Source: an uncultured Ruminococcus sp. (GTDB lineage Bacteria; Bacillota; Clostridia; Oscillospirales; Ruminococcaceae). Taken from it: a DNA stretch of 64,000 nt. Location: assembly GCA_947178575.1 (NCBI GenBank), contig CAMWYX010000004.1, forward strand, positions 1-64,000, written 5' to 3'. The position numbers and the translations under genes are program-made. Below the pieces are notes generated by a model. It searched no databases. It was given only the letters and a program-made list of their open reading frames with translations, and was not told the origin of the DNA. Below are positions 44,536-53,616 of this stretch, piece after piece. Numbering within the stretch: the first letter of the stretch is position 1; every line of letters starts with the position of its first letter.

Positions 44536-46491
44536 TCATGTCCGTCCGAACCGGTGGTCTATATTTGATTTGGTCATATTGAACATTACCGGTCTGCCAT
44601 GCGGGCAATGACGTATTCTTTCATCTGAAAGCACTTGTTCCGCAAGAAATTTCATCTCTGCCTCCGTATTGCTGTCATTTGCCTTTATTGCGGCTTTGCA
44701 CGCCATTGTATGCAGAACATCGTCAAGGAATCCCGACTGCGGATTATGCTTGTTGTTTTTAAGATTTTCCGCAACCTCGCATATTATCGCCTCGGCGTCG
44801 GTATCTGTTATGAATGTCGGTATTGCCGTTGCCGTGACATACGGTTTTTCGCTGAAATCAAAAACAAATCCCATATCTTCCAGAAGTTCCGTATTTGTTT
44901 CAAGCGAATCTATTTCCTCGGAAGTCATAAGAAGTTTTATTCCTACAAGAAGTTTCTGACTGTACTGACGACAATTGCGTTCTTTCAGATTCTCGAATAT
45001 AATCCGCTCATGGGCGGCGTGCTTATCTATCATAACAAGATTCTTTCCGTATTCAGCTATTATGTAAAGACCGAACGCCTCTCCGATTATTCTTATTTCC
45101 GGCTGTTCTTTATTTTCCGGAACAGAATTATCTTCCTTAACCGGATTGCTTATATACCGGAATTTCTCTGTATCTCCGGAATCATCAAGTATTATCGGTG
45201 ATGTTTCTCCGGTATTCTGAGAATCACTCATATATACCATGCTTTCCGGAATAAAATGTTTGTTTTCCGGAGTCTCCGTATTTTTAATCAGGGACTCTCT
45301 TTTTTCTATTTCCGAAACCGGAGTAAATATTGATTCTGTATTTGTACTTATTCCGGATTTTATTTCCGGATTTTTTGTATCTGATTTGATATTTTCGGAT
45401 TCCGGAACAGAAGTAAACAGGGATTCCTGCTGAAAATCCGGTTCTTTACGTGAATCTTTTGACCAATCATTCTGCTGAACCGGTTCAAATTCATAAATCA
45501 GACCGTTTTCCATGAAGGCATTTTTCACGGCAAAGAATATGGCATCTGCGACTGATTTTTCATCTGTAAATCTGACTTCCGCCTTTGAGGGGTGAATATT
45601 TACATCTACAGCATCGGGCGGAATTTCCAGCATAACAACGCAAGCCGGAAATTTTCCTGTCATTATCAGACTTTCATATGCATTCTCAAGAGCCGACGAA
45701 CATAATTTTGACCTGATATATCGTCCGTTGACAAAAAAATTCTGGAACGAACGGTTATTCTTGGCGTACAAAGGTTTTATGACATATCCGCTGATTTTTA
45801 TTCTTCCGGTATCATAATTCACTTCAAGCAAATCCCTTGCGAAATCTCTGCCAAAAACAGCATATACAGCGGAAATAAGTTCGCCGTCACCGGAGGAATT
45901 AAATTCCATTCTGTTATCACGTATCATTTTTACTGCTGTTTCGGGGTGAGACAATGCGATTTTCTGCACTATATTGCTGACAGCATTCGCTTCAGTAACA
46001 TCTTTTTTCAGGAATTTTGCTCTTGCCGGAACATTATAGAAAATATCACGTATAACTATTGTAGTTCCGTCAGGACAACCGCTTTTTTCGTGGGATATTT
46101 CCGTGCTTCCCTCGATTTTGTACAGCGTTCCGTATGTATCTCCACGCTGTTTGGTCATCATCTCGACTTTTGAAACCGCACACACAGAAGCCAGTGCCTC
46201 CCCACGGAATCCAAGGGTATATATTTTGTCGAGGTCGTCTTTATCGGATATTTTGCTTGTAGCATGACGCAGAAATGCTGACGGAACATCATTAAAAGCA
46301 ATTCCGCTTCCGTCATCGGAAACACGCATATATGTAGTACCGCCGTTTTTTATCTCAACAGTTATATGCCGTGCGCCGGAATCAATCGAATTTTCCACAA
46401 GTTCCTTTATAACAGATGCAGGTCTTTCGATTACTTCTCCTGCCGCTATAAGTTCGGCGACTTCCCTGCTAAGTACGTTTATATGTGACAT
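44536..46491 (-). CDS. mutL: DNA mismatch repair protein MutL
   Basis: MutL couples mismatch recognition by MutS to strand incision. The start at 46491 has GAAAGGA upstream; MSHINVLSREVAELIAAGEV is the usual N-terminus. The GHKL ATPase has ENSIDSGA, DDGSGI, and GFRGEAL motifs. The 651-residue protein has a long divergent linker (about 340-460). The C-terminal endonuclease motif is DKHAAHERIIFE, with Lys where DQHA is usual, and CPHGRPVMF closes the metal site. So it should be a nicking MutL. Confidence 0.96.
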   Translation of the reverse strand: MSHINVLSREVAELIAAGEVIERPASVIKELVENSIDSGARHITVEIKNGGTTYMRVSDDGSGIAFNDVPSAFLRHATSKISDKDDLDKIYTLGFRGEALASVCAVSKVEMMTKQRGDTYGTLYKIEGSTEISHEKSGCPDGTTIVIRDIFYNVPARAKFLKKDVTEANAVSNIVQKIALSHPETAVKMIRDNRMEFNSSGDGELISAVYAVFGRDFARDLLEVNYDTGRIKISGYVIKPLYAKNNRSFQNFFVNGRYIRSKLCSSALENAYESLIMTGKFPACVVMLEIPPDAVDVNIHPSKAEVRFTDEKSVADAIFFAVKNAFMENGLIYEFEPVQQNDWSKDSRKEPDFQQESLFTSVPESENIKSDTKNPEIKSGISTNTESIFTPVSEIEKRESLIKNTETPENKHFIPESMVYMSDSQNTGETSPIILDDSGDTEKFRYISNPVKEDNSVPENKEQPEIRIIGEAFGLYIIAEYGKNLVMIDKHAAHERIIFENLKERNCRQYSQKLLVGIKLLMTSEEIDSLETNTELLEDMGFVFDFSEKPYVTATAIPTFITDTDAEAIICEVAENLKNNKHNPQSGFLDDVLHTMACKAAIKANDSNTEAEMKFLAEQVLSDERIRHCPHGRPVMFNMTKSNIDHRFGRT

Positions 46492-46529
46492 CTGAATATT
46501 CCTTTCACATATTATATTTTTCAAGGCTC

Positions 46530-49145
46530 TTACATCAGAACTTTTGACATTTCTTTCAGAAGCGCACGGCATTCACTGTCACTTAGTTCATCAATATTTG
46601 TCCTTTCAAGCATAGCAATCGCAGAATCCCGATTCTGACTGACAAAGCTTATCTGGTCGTTATTTTCTGCTGATATTGATATTCCGGATTTATGTGTCTG
46701 TTCCATTTCTGAAAGGATTTTCCTTGCACGTTCGATAACTTTATCGGGAAGTCCGGCAAGTCTGGCAACATCGACACCATAGCTTTCATCAATTCCGCCA
46801 CGTACTATCTTACGCAGAAATCTTACAGTTCCGCCGTTTCTGCTTACGGCTATGCTGTAATTTTTTATTCCGTCGAACTCCTGCTCCAGACCGATAAGTT
46901 CATGGTAATGGGTCGCAAAAAGAGTCTTACAGCCGAGTTTTCTGCTTGTACAGATATATTCCGCAACAGCGTGTGCAATGCTTACACCGTCAAATGTTGA
47001 TGTTCCACGTCCCACTTCGTCGAGTATAACAAGACTGTCGGAAGTGGCATTTTTCAGTATATCTGCAACTTCGCTCATTTCAACCATAAATGTTGACTGC
47101 CCTGCCGTCAGGTCGTCAGATGCTCCTACACGGGTGAAAATTTTATCAACCACAGATATTTTCGCACTGTCAGCTGGAACAAAACAGCCAATCTGTGCCA
47201 TAAGGACTATGAGTGCGGTCTGTCTCATATATGTCGATTTACCGGACATATTCGGACCAGTTATGATTGACATTCTGTTTTCTTTTTTATCAAGATATAC
47301 GTCATTCGGAACAAAAACTTCATCTCTGAGCATAAGTTCAACAACAGGGTGTCTGCCGTTTCTTATATCTGTTGAACCGTCTATCGATATATCCGGCTTG
47401 ACATATTGATTGCGCTGTGAAACCTCCGCAAATGAACACAGAACATCAACCGCCGCAACTGCTGCCGCTGTTTTCTGCACGGATACGAGCTTTTCCGAAA
47501 TAAAATCACGCACCTCCGCAAATATATCGGCTTCAAGAGCGAGTGCCTTATCTTTTGCACCAAGTATCGCATTTTCGGCGTTTTTCAGTTCCTCCGTAAT
47601 GAATCGCTCTGCGTTTGCAAGAGTCTGCCTGCGAATCCAGCCGTCGGGAATCAAATCATAATACGAGCGTGTGACTTCAAGATAATATCCGAAAACCTTA
47701 TTGAATCCTATTTTCAGATTTTTTATTCCAGTTGCTTCACGTTCACGCTGTGCTATTCCGTCGATTATCTCCCTGCCGTGATTCATTATGTGACGCAGTT
47801 CGTCGAGTTCCTTGTTAAATCCGTCCTTTATTACTCCGCCGTCCTTTACAGATACCGGAGGTTCGTCTATTACTGCATTCTCGACAAGCCGGACTATTTC
47901 TCCGAGATTGGATATTTCGCCGTTGTAACGTGTCAGAAGCTTTGAATCCGTCAGCTCTGCCAGCCTTGATTTAAGAACCGGAAGCTGTAACGCCGTTGCA
48001 GAAAGTGCCTTCACATCACGGGGATTTGCGGATTTATACATTATCTTGGTCATAAGGCGTTCAAGGTCGTACATATGGTCAAGAATATCCGATATATCCG
48101 AAAGAACAATACTTTTTCTGTACAGACTTTCAACAGCGTCAAGACGTCCGATTATTTTAGCCGGATTTTTAAGAGGCTGTTCTATCCAGTTTTTAAGAAG
48201 CCGTCTGCCCATTGAAGTTCTTGTACAGTCAAGAACCCACAGCAACGAACCCTTTTTCTCCTTGTTTCTGAGAGTTTCTGTAAGTTCCAGATTACGCCGT
48301 GCATTAAGGTCAAGACCCATATACATATCGCCGTTAAGAATATCTATTGAAGTAAATCTTGAAACAGATGTTTTCTGAGTATCCTGTATATAGTCAAAAA
48401 GTCCGCATACTGCCGAACAGTCCGCACCCGATTCCGATATACCGAGTTCGCAGACGGAATTTATCCCGAAAACATTTTCAACAAGATTTCTGCGTTTTTC
48501 CGGATTGAAACATTCGTCATCACGTAAGGTCAGAGTGCAGTCAAGCCGGATTTTTACAAATTCCGAAGCTGTTTTCAATGACATGAAATTTTTCGGAAAA
48601 ATAATTTCCGCCGGCTGACAGCGTGAGAGTTCGTTTATAATTCCGGATTCAAGATTTTTGCCCTGAAATATACTTAGTTCCGCACTGCCGGTTGAAATAT
48701 CTGCCGATGCTATACCGCAGGATTTTTCTTTCTCATCATAGAAAATACTGCATATATAATTATTTTTTCCGTCGTCGAGCATACTGGAATCCGTAAGAGT
48801 TCCGGCTGTGACAACACGTATAACATCACGGACAACAATTCCCTTTGTTTCGGAGGGGTCTGTAAGCTGTTCGCAGACAGCAACCTTATATCCGGCATCA
48901 ATGAGCCTTTTTATATACATATCGCACGCATGATAGGGAACTCCGCACATCGGAGCACGTTCTTCAAGTCCGCAGTCTCTGCCCGTCAGTGTGAGTTCAA
49001 GAGTTTTTGACGCTATGATTGCATCGTCAAAAAACATTTCATAGAAATCCCCCAGACGAAAAAACAATATACATTCTTTGTATTTGTCTTTTATTTCAAG
49101 ATACTGCTTCATCATGGGTGAAATTTTATTTCTGTCAATTATCAT
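46530..49145 (-). CDS. mutS: DNA mismatch recognition protein MutS
   Basis: MutS binds mismatches and small loops. The start at 49145 follows GGAGG and overlaps the ylbF stop (ATGA). The 871-residue protein begins with ISPMMKQYLEIKDKYKE and the mismatch-contacting FYEMF near residue 39. The ATPase has GPNMSGKSTYMRQ, ILDEVGRGTSTFDG and ATHYHEL. Length and domain order are those of MutS1. It is followed by mutL after 38 bp. Confidence 0.97.
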   Translation of the reverse strand: MIIDRNKISPMMKQYLEIKDKYKECILFFRLGDFYEMFFDDAIIASKTLELTLTGRDCGLEERAPMCGVPYHACDMYIKRLIDAGYKVAVCEQLTDPSETKGIVVRDVIRVVTAGTLTDSSMLDDGKNNYICSIFYDEKEKSCGIASADISTGSAELSIFQGKNLESGIINELSRCQPAEIIFPKNFMSLKTASEFVKIRLDCTLTLRDDECFNPEKRRNLVENVFGINSVCELGISESGADCSAVCGLFDYIQDTQKTSVSRFTSIDILNGDMYMGLDLNARRNLELTETLRNKEKKGSLLWVLDCTRTSMGRRLLKNWIEQPLKNPAKIIGRLDAVESLYRKSIVLSDISDILDHMYDLERLMTKIMYKSANPRDVKALSATALQLPVLKSRLAELTDSKLLTRYNGEISNLGEIVRLVENAVIDEPPVSVKDGGVIKDGFNKELDELRHIMNHGREIIDGIAQREREATGIKNLKIGFNKVFGYYLEVTRSYYDLIPDGWIRRQTLANAERFITEELKNAENAILGAKDKALALEADIFAEVRDFISEKLVSVQKTAAAVAAVDVLCSFAEVSQRNQYVKPDISIDGSTDIRNGRHPVVELMLRDEVFVPNDVYLDKKENRMSIITGPNMSGKSTYMRQTALIVLMAQIGCFVPADSAKISVVDKIFTRVGASDDLTAGQSTFMVEMSEVADILKNATSDSLVILDEVGRGTSTFDGVSIAHAVAEYICTSRKLGCKTLFATHYHELIGLEQEFDGIKNYSIAVSRNGGTVRFLRKIVRGGIDESYGVDVARLAGLPDKVIERARKILSEMEQTHKSGISISAENNDQISFVSQNRDSAIAMLERTNIDELSDSECRALLKEMSKVLM

Positions 49146-49546
49146 GAACAGCCTCCGCACGTTTCACAGCTTCCCGAACAGCCTGTTGACGGCTGACACG
49201 TATCGGGATTTTCGCCGTTTGCACAGAGCATAATAATCTGCTGCATATTGTTCACCAGAGCTTCAAGAGCTCCCTGTGCCGAAGTGAAAACAATCATATT
49301 TTTATTTGACATAATCTTCTTGTAATTTGATTTGATTCCCTCGTCAAGTTCCTTGATACGGTCTGTGTTCTTGTCGTCCTTTGCGAGTTCCTCATTAAGT
49401 TGTAAACGCATATTCTCAAAACCATTAATTAAATCCTGAAGTGCAGTATCATTATCATTTACCCGCTTTGCGAGCATATATGCTGTGTATCTGTCATCTT
49501 CCTGCAAAGCCCTGCCGAGTTCTCTTGTCATTTCAATAATATCCAT
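49142..49546 (-). CDS. YlbF-family protein with Cys-rich C-terminus
   Basis: The 134-residue protein has the helical YlbF/YmcA core (TRELGRALQEDDRYTAYMLAKR, ALQDLINGFENMRLQL). In B. subtilis YlbF and YmcA join YaaT (RicT) in an iron-sulfur complex that guides RNase Y mRNA processing. This protein ends in a Cys-rich tail with C-x5-C-x3-C-x2-C-x2-C, which could bind an iron-sulfur cluster (inference). The start is the ATG at 49546, nine bases after AAAGGAG. It is coupled to mutS by an ATGA overlap. Confidence 0.85.
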   Translation of the reverse strand: MDIIEMTRELGRALQEDDRYTAYMLAKRVNDNDTALQDLINGFENMRLQLNEELAKDDKNTDRIKELDEGIKSNYKKIMSNKNMIVFTSAQGALEALVNNMQQIIMLCANGENPDTCQPSTGCSGSCETCGGCS

Positions 49547-49580
49547 TTTCAATTTCTCCTTTGAATTAAATTATTTATTT

Positions 49581-50399
49581 TCACGGCGTTACATCAGTCA
49601 CGCTGATTAAACTGCCGTCATCATCATAAACCAGATTTTCACGCTTTGCTAGCGTTTCATTTCCATTTTCGTCATATTCAAGGTACTCCCTGAATGTGAG
49701 ACCGTCATCAAGATACTGCTTTTCTTTTCTGACAAGCACAAGACTGTCATTTTTCCATACATAAGTATCAGTTTCACCGTCAAACTCGCCTGTTTTCCGG
49801 AAAACACTCAGTCCATTACCGTATGGGCTTGCAAAATAATTCAGCTTGTCAAGTTCCTGCCATTCCTCAAAATAATCCGTATCAGGATTATAGTGAAAAT
49901 AACGGTAATATGTATTTTTGTCGTCTGTTTTCGTTCTTACCGCAATATCATGATAAGAATCACCGTCATAATCCAGTATTATTACAATATCTTTTATATT
50001 ATCTGACGGCGTTTCAATGTCAACTTCTAACTGCTGATGCAGTTCACCTCTTTCGCCGAGAACGTTCAGTGTTTTATATACATTAAGTCCTGTATCAGTT
50101 GTTTCATACTGAAAATATTCAGGTGACCATACGGGCATAGGTCTTTCCGCAAGATTTTCCGTAACCGCTTCTGTAGCTGGTACTGTAAAAACCTGACGTT
50201 CCACAACCCAGCCTCCACCTAAATCCTCATATATTTCAGCCTCAGCAGGCACATTCGTTTCCTGCTCAATATCCCCAATTTCTTCTGTCGATTCTTCTGT
50301 AGTTCTTTCCTGTATTTCAGATGTAATTTCACTTCCATCAATATTACCACAACCAACCAGCAGAATTATTGAAGATAACATAAGTAAAATTTTTTTCAT
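49581..50399 (-). CDS. Hypothetical lipoprotein (272 aa)
   Basis: The N-terminus MKKILLMLSSIILLVGC is a lipoprotein signal, with lipidated Cys at 17. A Glu/Thr-rich stretch (about 20-60) follows. The body is beta-rich with an FG-GAP/VCBS-like block DYDGDSYHDIAV near residue 148, and repeated hydrophilic YDENGNE and YDDDGS turns near the end. I do not recognise a named family. It lies downstream of a second lipoprotein gene and a broken piece of miaB, suggesting this locus was rearranged. GAGGAGA lies upstream of the ATG. Confidence 0.65.
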   Translation of the reverse strand: MKKILLMLSSIILLVGCGNIDGSEITSEIQERTTEESTEEIGDIEQETNVPAEAEIYEDLGGGWVVERQVFTVPATEAVTENLAERPMPVWSPEYFQYETTDTGLNVYKTLNVLGERGELHQQLEVDIETPSDNIKDIVIILDYDGDSYHDIAVRTKTDDKNTYYRYFHYNPDTDYFEEWQELDKLNYFASPYGNGLSVFRKTGEFDGETDTYVWKNDSLVLVRKEKQYLDDGLTFREYLEYDENGNETLAKRENLVYDDDGSLISVTDVTP

Positions 50400-50433
50400 A
50401 TTGTCTCCTCTTGTTCTTACACATTAACATTTT

Positions 50434-50527
50434 CTATATTTTTCTGCCCACAACAGTCCAATTCATGGAATCAATTATTTCCACATCAACAAACTGACCA
50501 ATCAGCGATTTATCGCCCTCAAATGAA
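50434..50527 (-). pseudogene. Duplicated 3' end of miaB (remnant)
   Basis: About 29 codons match the end of MiaB: FEGDKSLIGQFVDVEIIDSMNW is almost identical to the C-terminus encoded at 52110-52175, followed by a similar ending and a TAG. The DNA itself is about 90 percent alike over the core. It has no start codon of its own and lies between the two lipoprotein genes. The copy begins within about ten bases of the stop of the upstream lipoprotein gene, so the junction is sharp. Confidence 0.9.
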
Positions 50528-50538
50528 TATGATTCTAT

Positions 50539-52089
50539 TTATGCAATATCAAAAACGTACAGATGATAAGTGTTATCCTCATTACGTTTTGCATACAGGT
50601 GTAATTTGTTGTCAGACGCAAATTCAAGCTCCATATTGCCGTATTTATAATCTGTTTCCAATATATATTCCTCCATGACTTCACCGCTTTCAAGCGAAAT
50701 CACTGTTATGATATAGCTGTTATCTTCATATCTCATAACTGCAGCCAATCTGCCGTCTGCTGAAACATCATTTGTCCTGTAATACTTTAAATTTTCCAAA
50801 TCTACCTGTATCGGAATATCTCTTATTTCATAGGAATCAAGGTCAAATTCTGAATATCCGACAGTATTAAAATCTTCTGCTTCAGCAAGTATCAGGGAAT
50901 TTTCACGGACAACTTTCGGATAATATGATTCCATAACAATATGATTTTCACCACTTTTCATATCATACACGCCGAAACCTATATTTCCCCATTCTCCGCA
51001 CGCTGAATATGCAAATCTGTCTCCGTCAATCGGGAACTCAGTTCTTATCCACGAATAAGCCTTATCAGGATAAGGACTTTCTATAATAGTATTTTTCTCG
51101 CCGTTATCCTTTACAAGTTTAATATTGCCGTCCTCATTTGAAATTATTCCGTATCCTGCCATTTCGATATCATTGGGATACAATGAATACAATATTTTTT
51201 CATCTGGTATCAACTCCGAATTTTCAGGTACAGTAAGGTCATAAAGTTTTATATTATCCGAAATTTCAGTTACATTAAGGTTGTTTTCCGAAACTTTTTT
51301 AATATTCTTCTCTGTAAGTTCCATAAACGGAATATCAATAATATCTGCATTTTCAGTAAAATGCTCGTAATATTCATTGTATTCCGTCACATCTAATGGT
51401 TCTCCTGCATCATTGCTCCAGTCAGGACAAATATAATATACTGTTCCTGAATTACTTTTATCATATTCAGCAGGATAATCAAGAAAATCAGTCATGCCGA
51501 CTTCTTTCTTTTCCTGATTTATCATGTCAACAATATCCCTGTCAAGTCCATATACAATTCCTGTTTCATTGTAAGAATCTGTTTCCTTGTCGTATTCGTG
51601 CATTGAAAACGGGTGAACTTTAAGGGAATGTGTCTGATTATGGGCAGAATACACCCTTACCGCACCGTTTTCATAGAAATCAGACTTAATATATCCCGAA
51701 AACTGTTTAACTATATTTCCGTCACTGTTGTGGTCATACACATATATTGAACGATTGTCAAACGTTACAAGAAGCTCGTCCCTGCCGTCGCTGTCAATAT
51801 CATAAACCGCAAAATCAATTGATACATCTTTATCATAATTTTTATAGTCCCAGTCGGGAAATTCACGGTTATAGTATATATTTTCAAGCAACTCACGATA
51901 AGTCTGCTTTTCATATACATTCGACCTTGTTGTTTCTGTCACTTCTTCTGTTTCAGATTCTGTGGGAGCTGCCGTCTGTAATTCTGCCGCACTTTCGGGG
52001 ATTGTTTCTGATATACTGCTTTCAATTACTCTTTCACCGCACCCAGTCAGCAGAAATATTGAACATAATATAAATAAAAATTTCTTCAT
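50539..52089 (-). CDS. Hypothetical lipoprotein (516 aa) coupled to miaB
   Basis: The signal MKKFLFILCSIFLLTGC is of lipoprotein type and resembles that of the 272-residue neighbour. A Thr/Glu-rich segment follows. Near residue 95 DIDSDGRDELLVT is an FG-GAP/VCBS-like calcium block. The rest alternates beta-strands, with repeated patterns such as GFGVYDMKSGE and VISLESGEVMEEY, suggesting a beta-propeller. No enzyme motif is seen. The ATG overlaps the miaB stop (ATGA). The gene ends exactly where a duplicated piece of the miaB 3' end starts. Confidence 0.65.
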   Translation of the reverse strand: MKKFLFILCSIFLLTGCGERVIESSISETIPESAAELQTAAPTESETEEVTETTRSNVYEKQTYRELLENIYYNREFPDWDYKNYDKDVSIDFAVYDIDSDGRDELLVTFDNRSIYVYDHNSDGNIVKQFSGYIKSDFYENGAVRVYSAHNQTHSLKVHPFSMHEYDKETDSYNETGIVYGLDRDIVDMINQEKKEVGMTDFLDYPAEYDKSNSGTVYYICPDWSNDAGEPLDVTEYNEYYEHFTENADIIDIPFMELTEKNIKKVSENNLNVTEISDNIKLYDLTVPENSELIPDEKILYSLYPNDIEMAGYGIISNEDGNIKLVKDNGEKNTIIESPYPDKAYSWIRTEFPIDGDRFAYSACGEWGNIGFGVYDMKSGENHIVMESYYPKVVRENSLILAEAEDFNTVGYSEFDLDSYEIRDIPIQVDLENLKYYRTNDVSADGRLAAVMRYEDNSYIITVISLESGEVMEEYILETDYKYGNMELEFASDNKLHLYAKRNEDNTYHLYVFDIA

Positions 52090-53444
52090 ATCATTCTGCC
52101 TGAAACAGCCCAGTTCATGGAATCAATTATTTCCACATCAACAAACTGACCGATAAGCGATTTATCGCCCTCAAACTCAACTATAATAAATTCGTTGCTT
52201 TTGCCCGAAACAAATCCGTCACGCTTTTTTGAAACATCGTCCACAAGAACACGCATTTTTCTGCCGATGAAACGCCTGTAATTTTCGCTGGAAATCTCCC
52301 GCTGAAATTCCAGAAGCTTTCTCATTCGCTGTCCTTTTACCTCGTCTGATGTGAAATCAGTCATTTCAGCGGCTTTAGTTCCGGAACGCTTTGAATAAAT
52401 AAAAGAATATATATTATCAAATTTCACTCTTTTTATTATGTCCAGAGTTGCCTGAAAATCTTCATCTGATTCATTCGGAAATCCCACAATCAAATCGGTT
52501 GTAAGCGAAAATTGAGAGTCTTTACTTCTGATATAGTCCACTGTTTCAAGATATTTTTCAGCTGTATAACGGCGATTCATGCGGTTTAATACGTCACTGC
52601 TTCCGCTCTGTAAAGGTAAGTGCAGATGTTTCGCAACTTTATCACATTCAAAAATAGTATCAATGAGTTCCTTTGATGCATCCTTGGGGTGAGATGACAT
52701 GAATCTTATTATAAAATCGCCCTCAATATTGTTGAGTTCCCTGAGAAGTTCGGGAAAAGCATTTTTCCTCCCCGAATCATTTCCGTATGAATTGACATTC
52801 TGACCGAGCAACATAATTTCTTTATAGCCGTTATGTACAAGATTTTTGACCTCGGAAACTATATCTTCCTGTCTCCGGCTTCTCTCACGTCCACGGACAT
52901 ACGGCACAATGCAGTATGTACAGAAATTATTGCACCCGAACATTATCGGCACGCTCGCTTTGAATCCGCTTTCACGCACCTGCTCCGCTTCTTCGGAAAA
53001 ATCTTCGTATTCGGCAATATCAGCTCCGAATTTCTGACCATTGAGACAGTCAAGCAGAAGTTTCGGCATACTGCTGAGTGCAGACGTTCCGACAACAAAA
53101 TCAACCTGCGGATATGATTTTTTTATCTTCTCTGCGATATGCTCCTGAGCCGTCATACAGCCGGAAATCCCGATTATAAGCGACGGTTTTATTTCCTTGA
53201 GCTTTTTCATACTGCCGACTATTCCGAAAACTCTGTCTTCCGCATTTTCACGCACAGCACAGGTATTGAGAATTATAATATCGGCTTTGTTTTCATCATC
53301 TGTAAATGAATATCCGGCATTTTTCAGCATTCCTTTTATTTTTTCACCGTCGGATATGTTAAGCTGACAGCCGAAACTGCGTACATATGCAAGTTTTTCG
53401 CCGTCTCCAACTATCTGCCGGATTTCATTGATATATCTTTCCAT
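52086..53444 (-). CDS. miaB: tRNA methylthiotransferase MiaB
   Basis: MiaB converts i6A37 to ms2i6A37 in tRNA. The start at 53444 follows GGGGGCGAGGG. The 452-residue protein has the N-terminal cluster Cys residues (SFGCQLNISDGE and NTCAVRENAE), the radical SAM motif CNNFCTYC, and a C-terminal TRAM domain ending at its last residues. The 3' end is duplicated at 50434. Its stop is used for coupling to a lipoprotein gene. The promoter is at 53488. Confidence 0.96.
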   Translation of the reverse strand: MERYINEIRQIVGDGEKLAYVRSFGCQLNISDGEKIKGMLKNAGYSFTDDENKADIIILNTCAVRENAEDRVFGIVGSMKKLKEIKPSLIIGISGCMTAQEHIAEKIKKSYPQVDFVVGTSALSSMPKLLLDCLNGQKFGADIAEYEDFSEEAEQVRESGFKASVPIMFGCNNFCTYCIVPYVRGRERSRRQEDIVSEVKNLVHNGYKEIMLLGQNVNSYGNDSGRKNAFPELLRELNNIEGDFIIRFMSSHPKDASKELIDTIFECDKVAKHLHLPLQSGSSDVLNRMNRRYTAEKYLETVDYIRSKDSQFSLTTDLIVGFPNESDEDFQATLDIIKRVKFDNIYSFIYSKRSGTKAAEMTDFTSDEVKGQRMRKLLEFQREISSENYRRFIGRKMRVLVDDVSKKRDGFVSGKSNEFIIVEFEGDKSLIGQFVDVEIIDSMNWAVSGRMI

Positions 53445-53487
53445 TCCCTCGCCCCCTGAATTGTTTATTATTCTGATACACGTTCTA

Positions 53488-53516
53488 ATTATATCATATT
53501 CTGCTCCAATATGCAA
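53488..53516 (-). promoter_or_regulatory. miaB promoter
   Basis: TTGCAT and TATAAT are 17 bp apart on the minus strand with ATGATATAAT as extended -10. It may drive the long downstream block to hfq, as no other clear promoter is seen before mutS. Confidence 0.75.
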
Positions 53517-53542
53517 GTATAAAATTGATTTCCAAAAAACAC

Positions 53543-53571
53543 TTGAATTTTAATAAATTTTGTGTTATAAT
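53543..53571 (+). promoter_or_regulatory. guaA promoter
   Basis: TTGAAT and TATAAT are 17 bp apart with TGT before the -10. The leader is only about 40 bases, which leaves no room for a purine riboswitch. Confidence 0.8.
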
Positions 53572-53616
53572 CATGTCATATACTTAATGCTATCATTAAT
53601 TTTCAAGGAGGACTAT

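Noticed and set aside
53572-53616. Purine riboswitch before guaA
   Set aside because: The leader is about 40 bases, too short for the aptamer.
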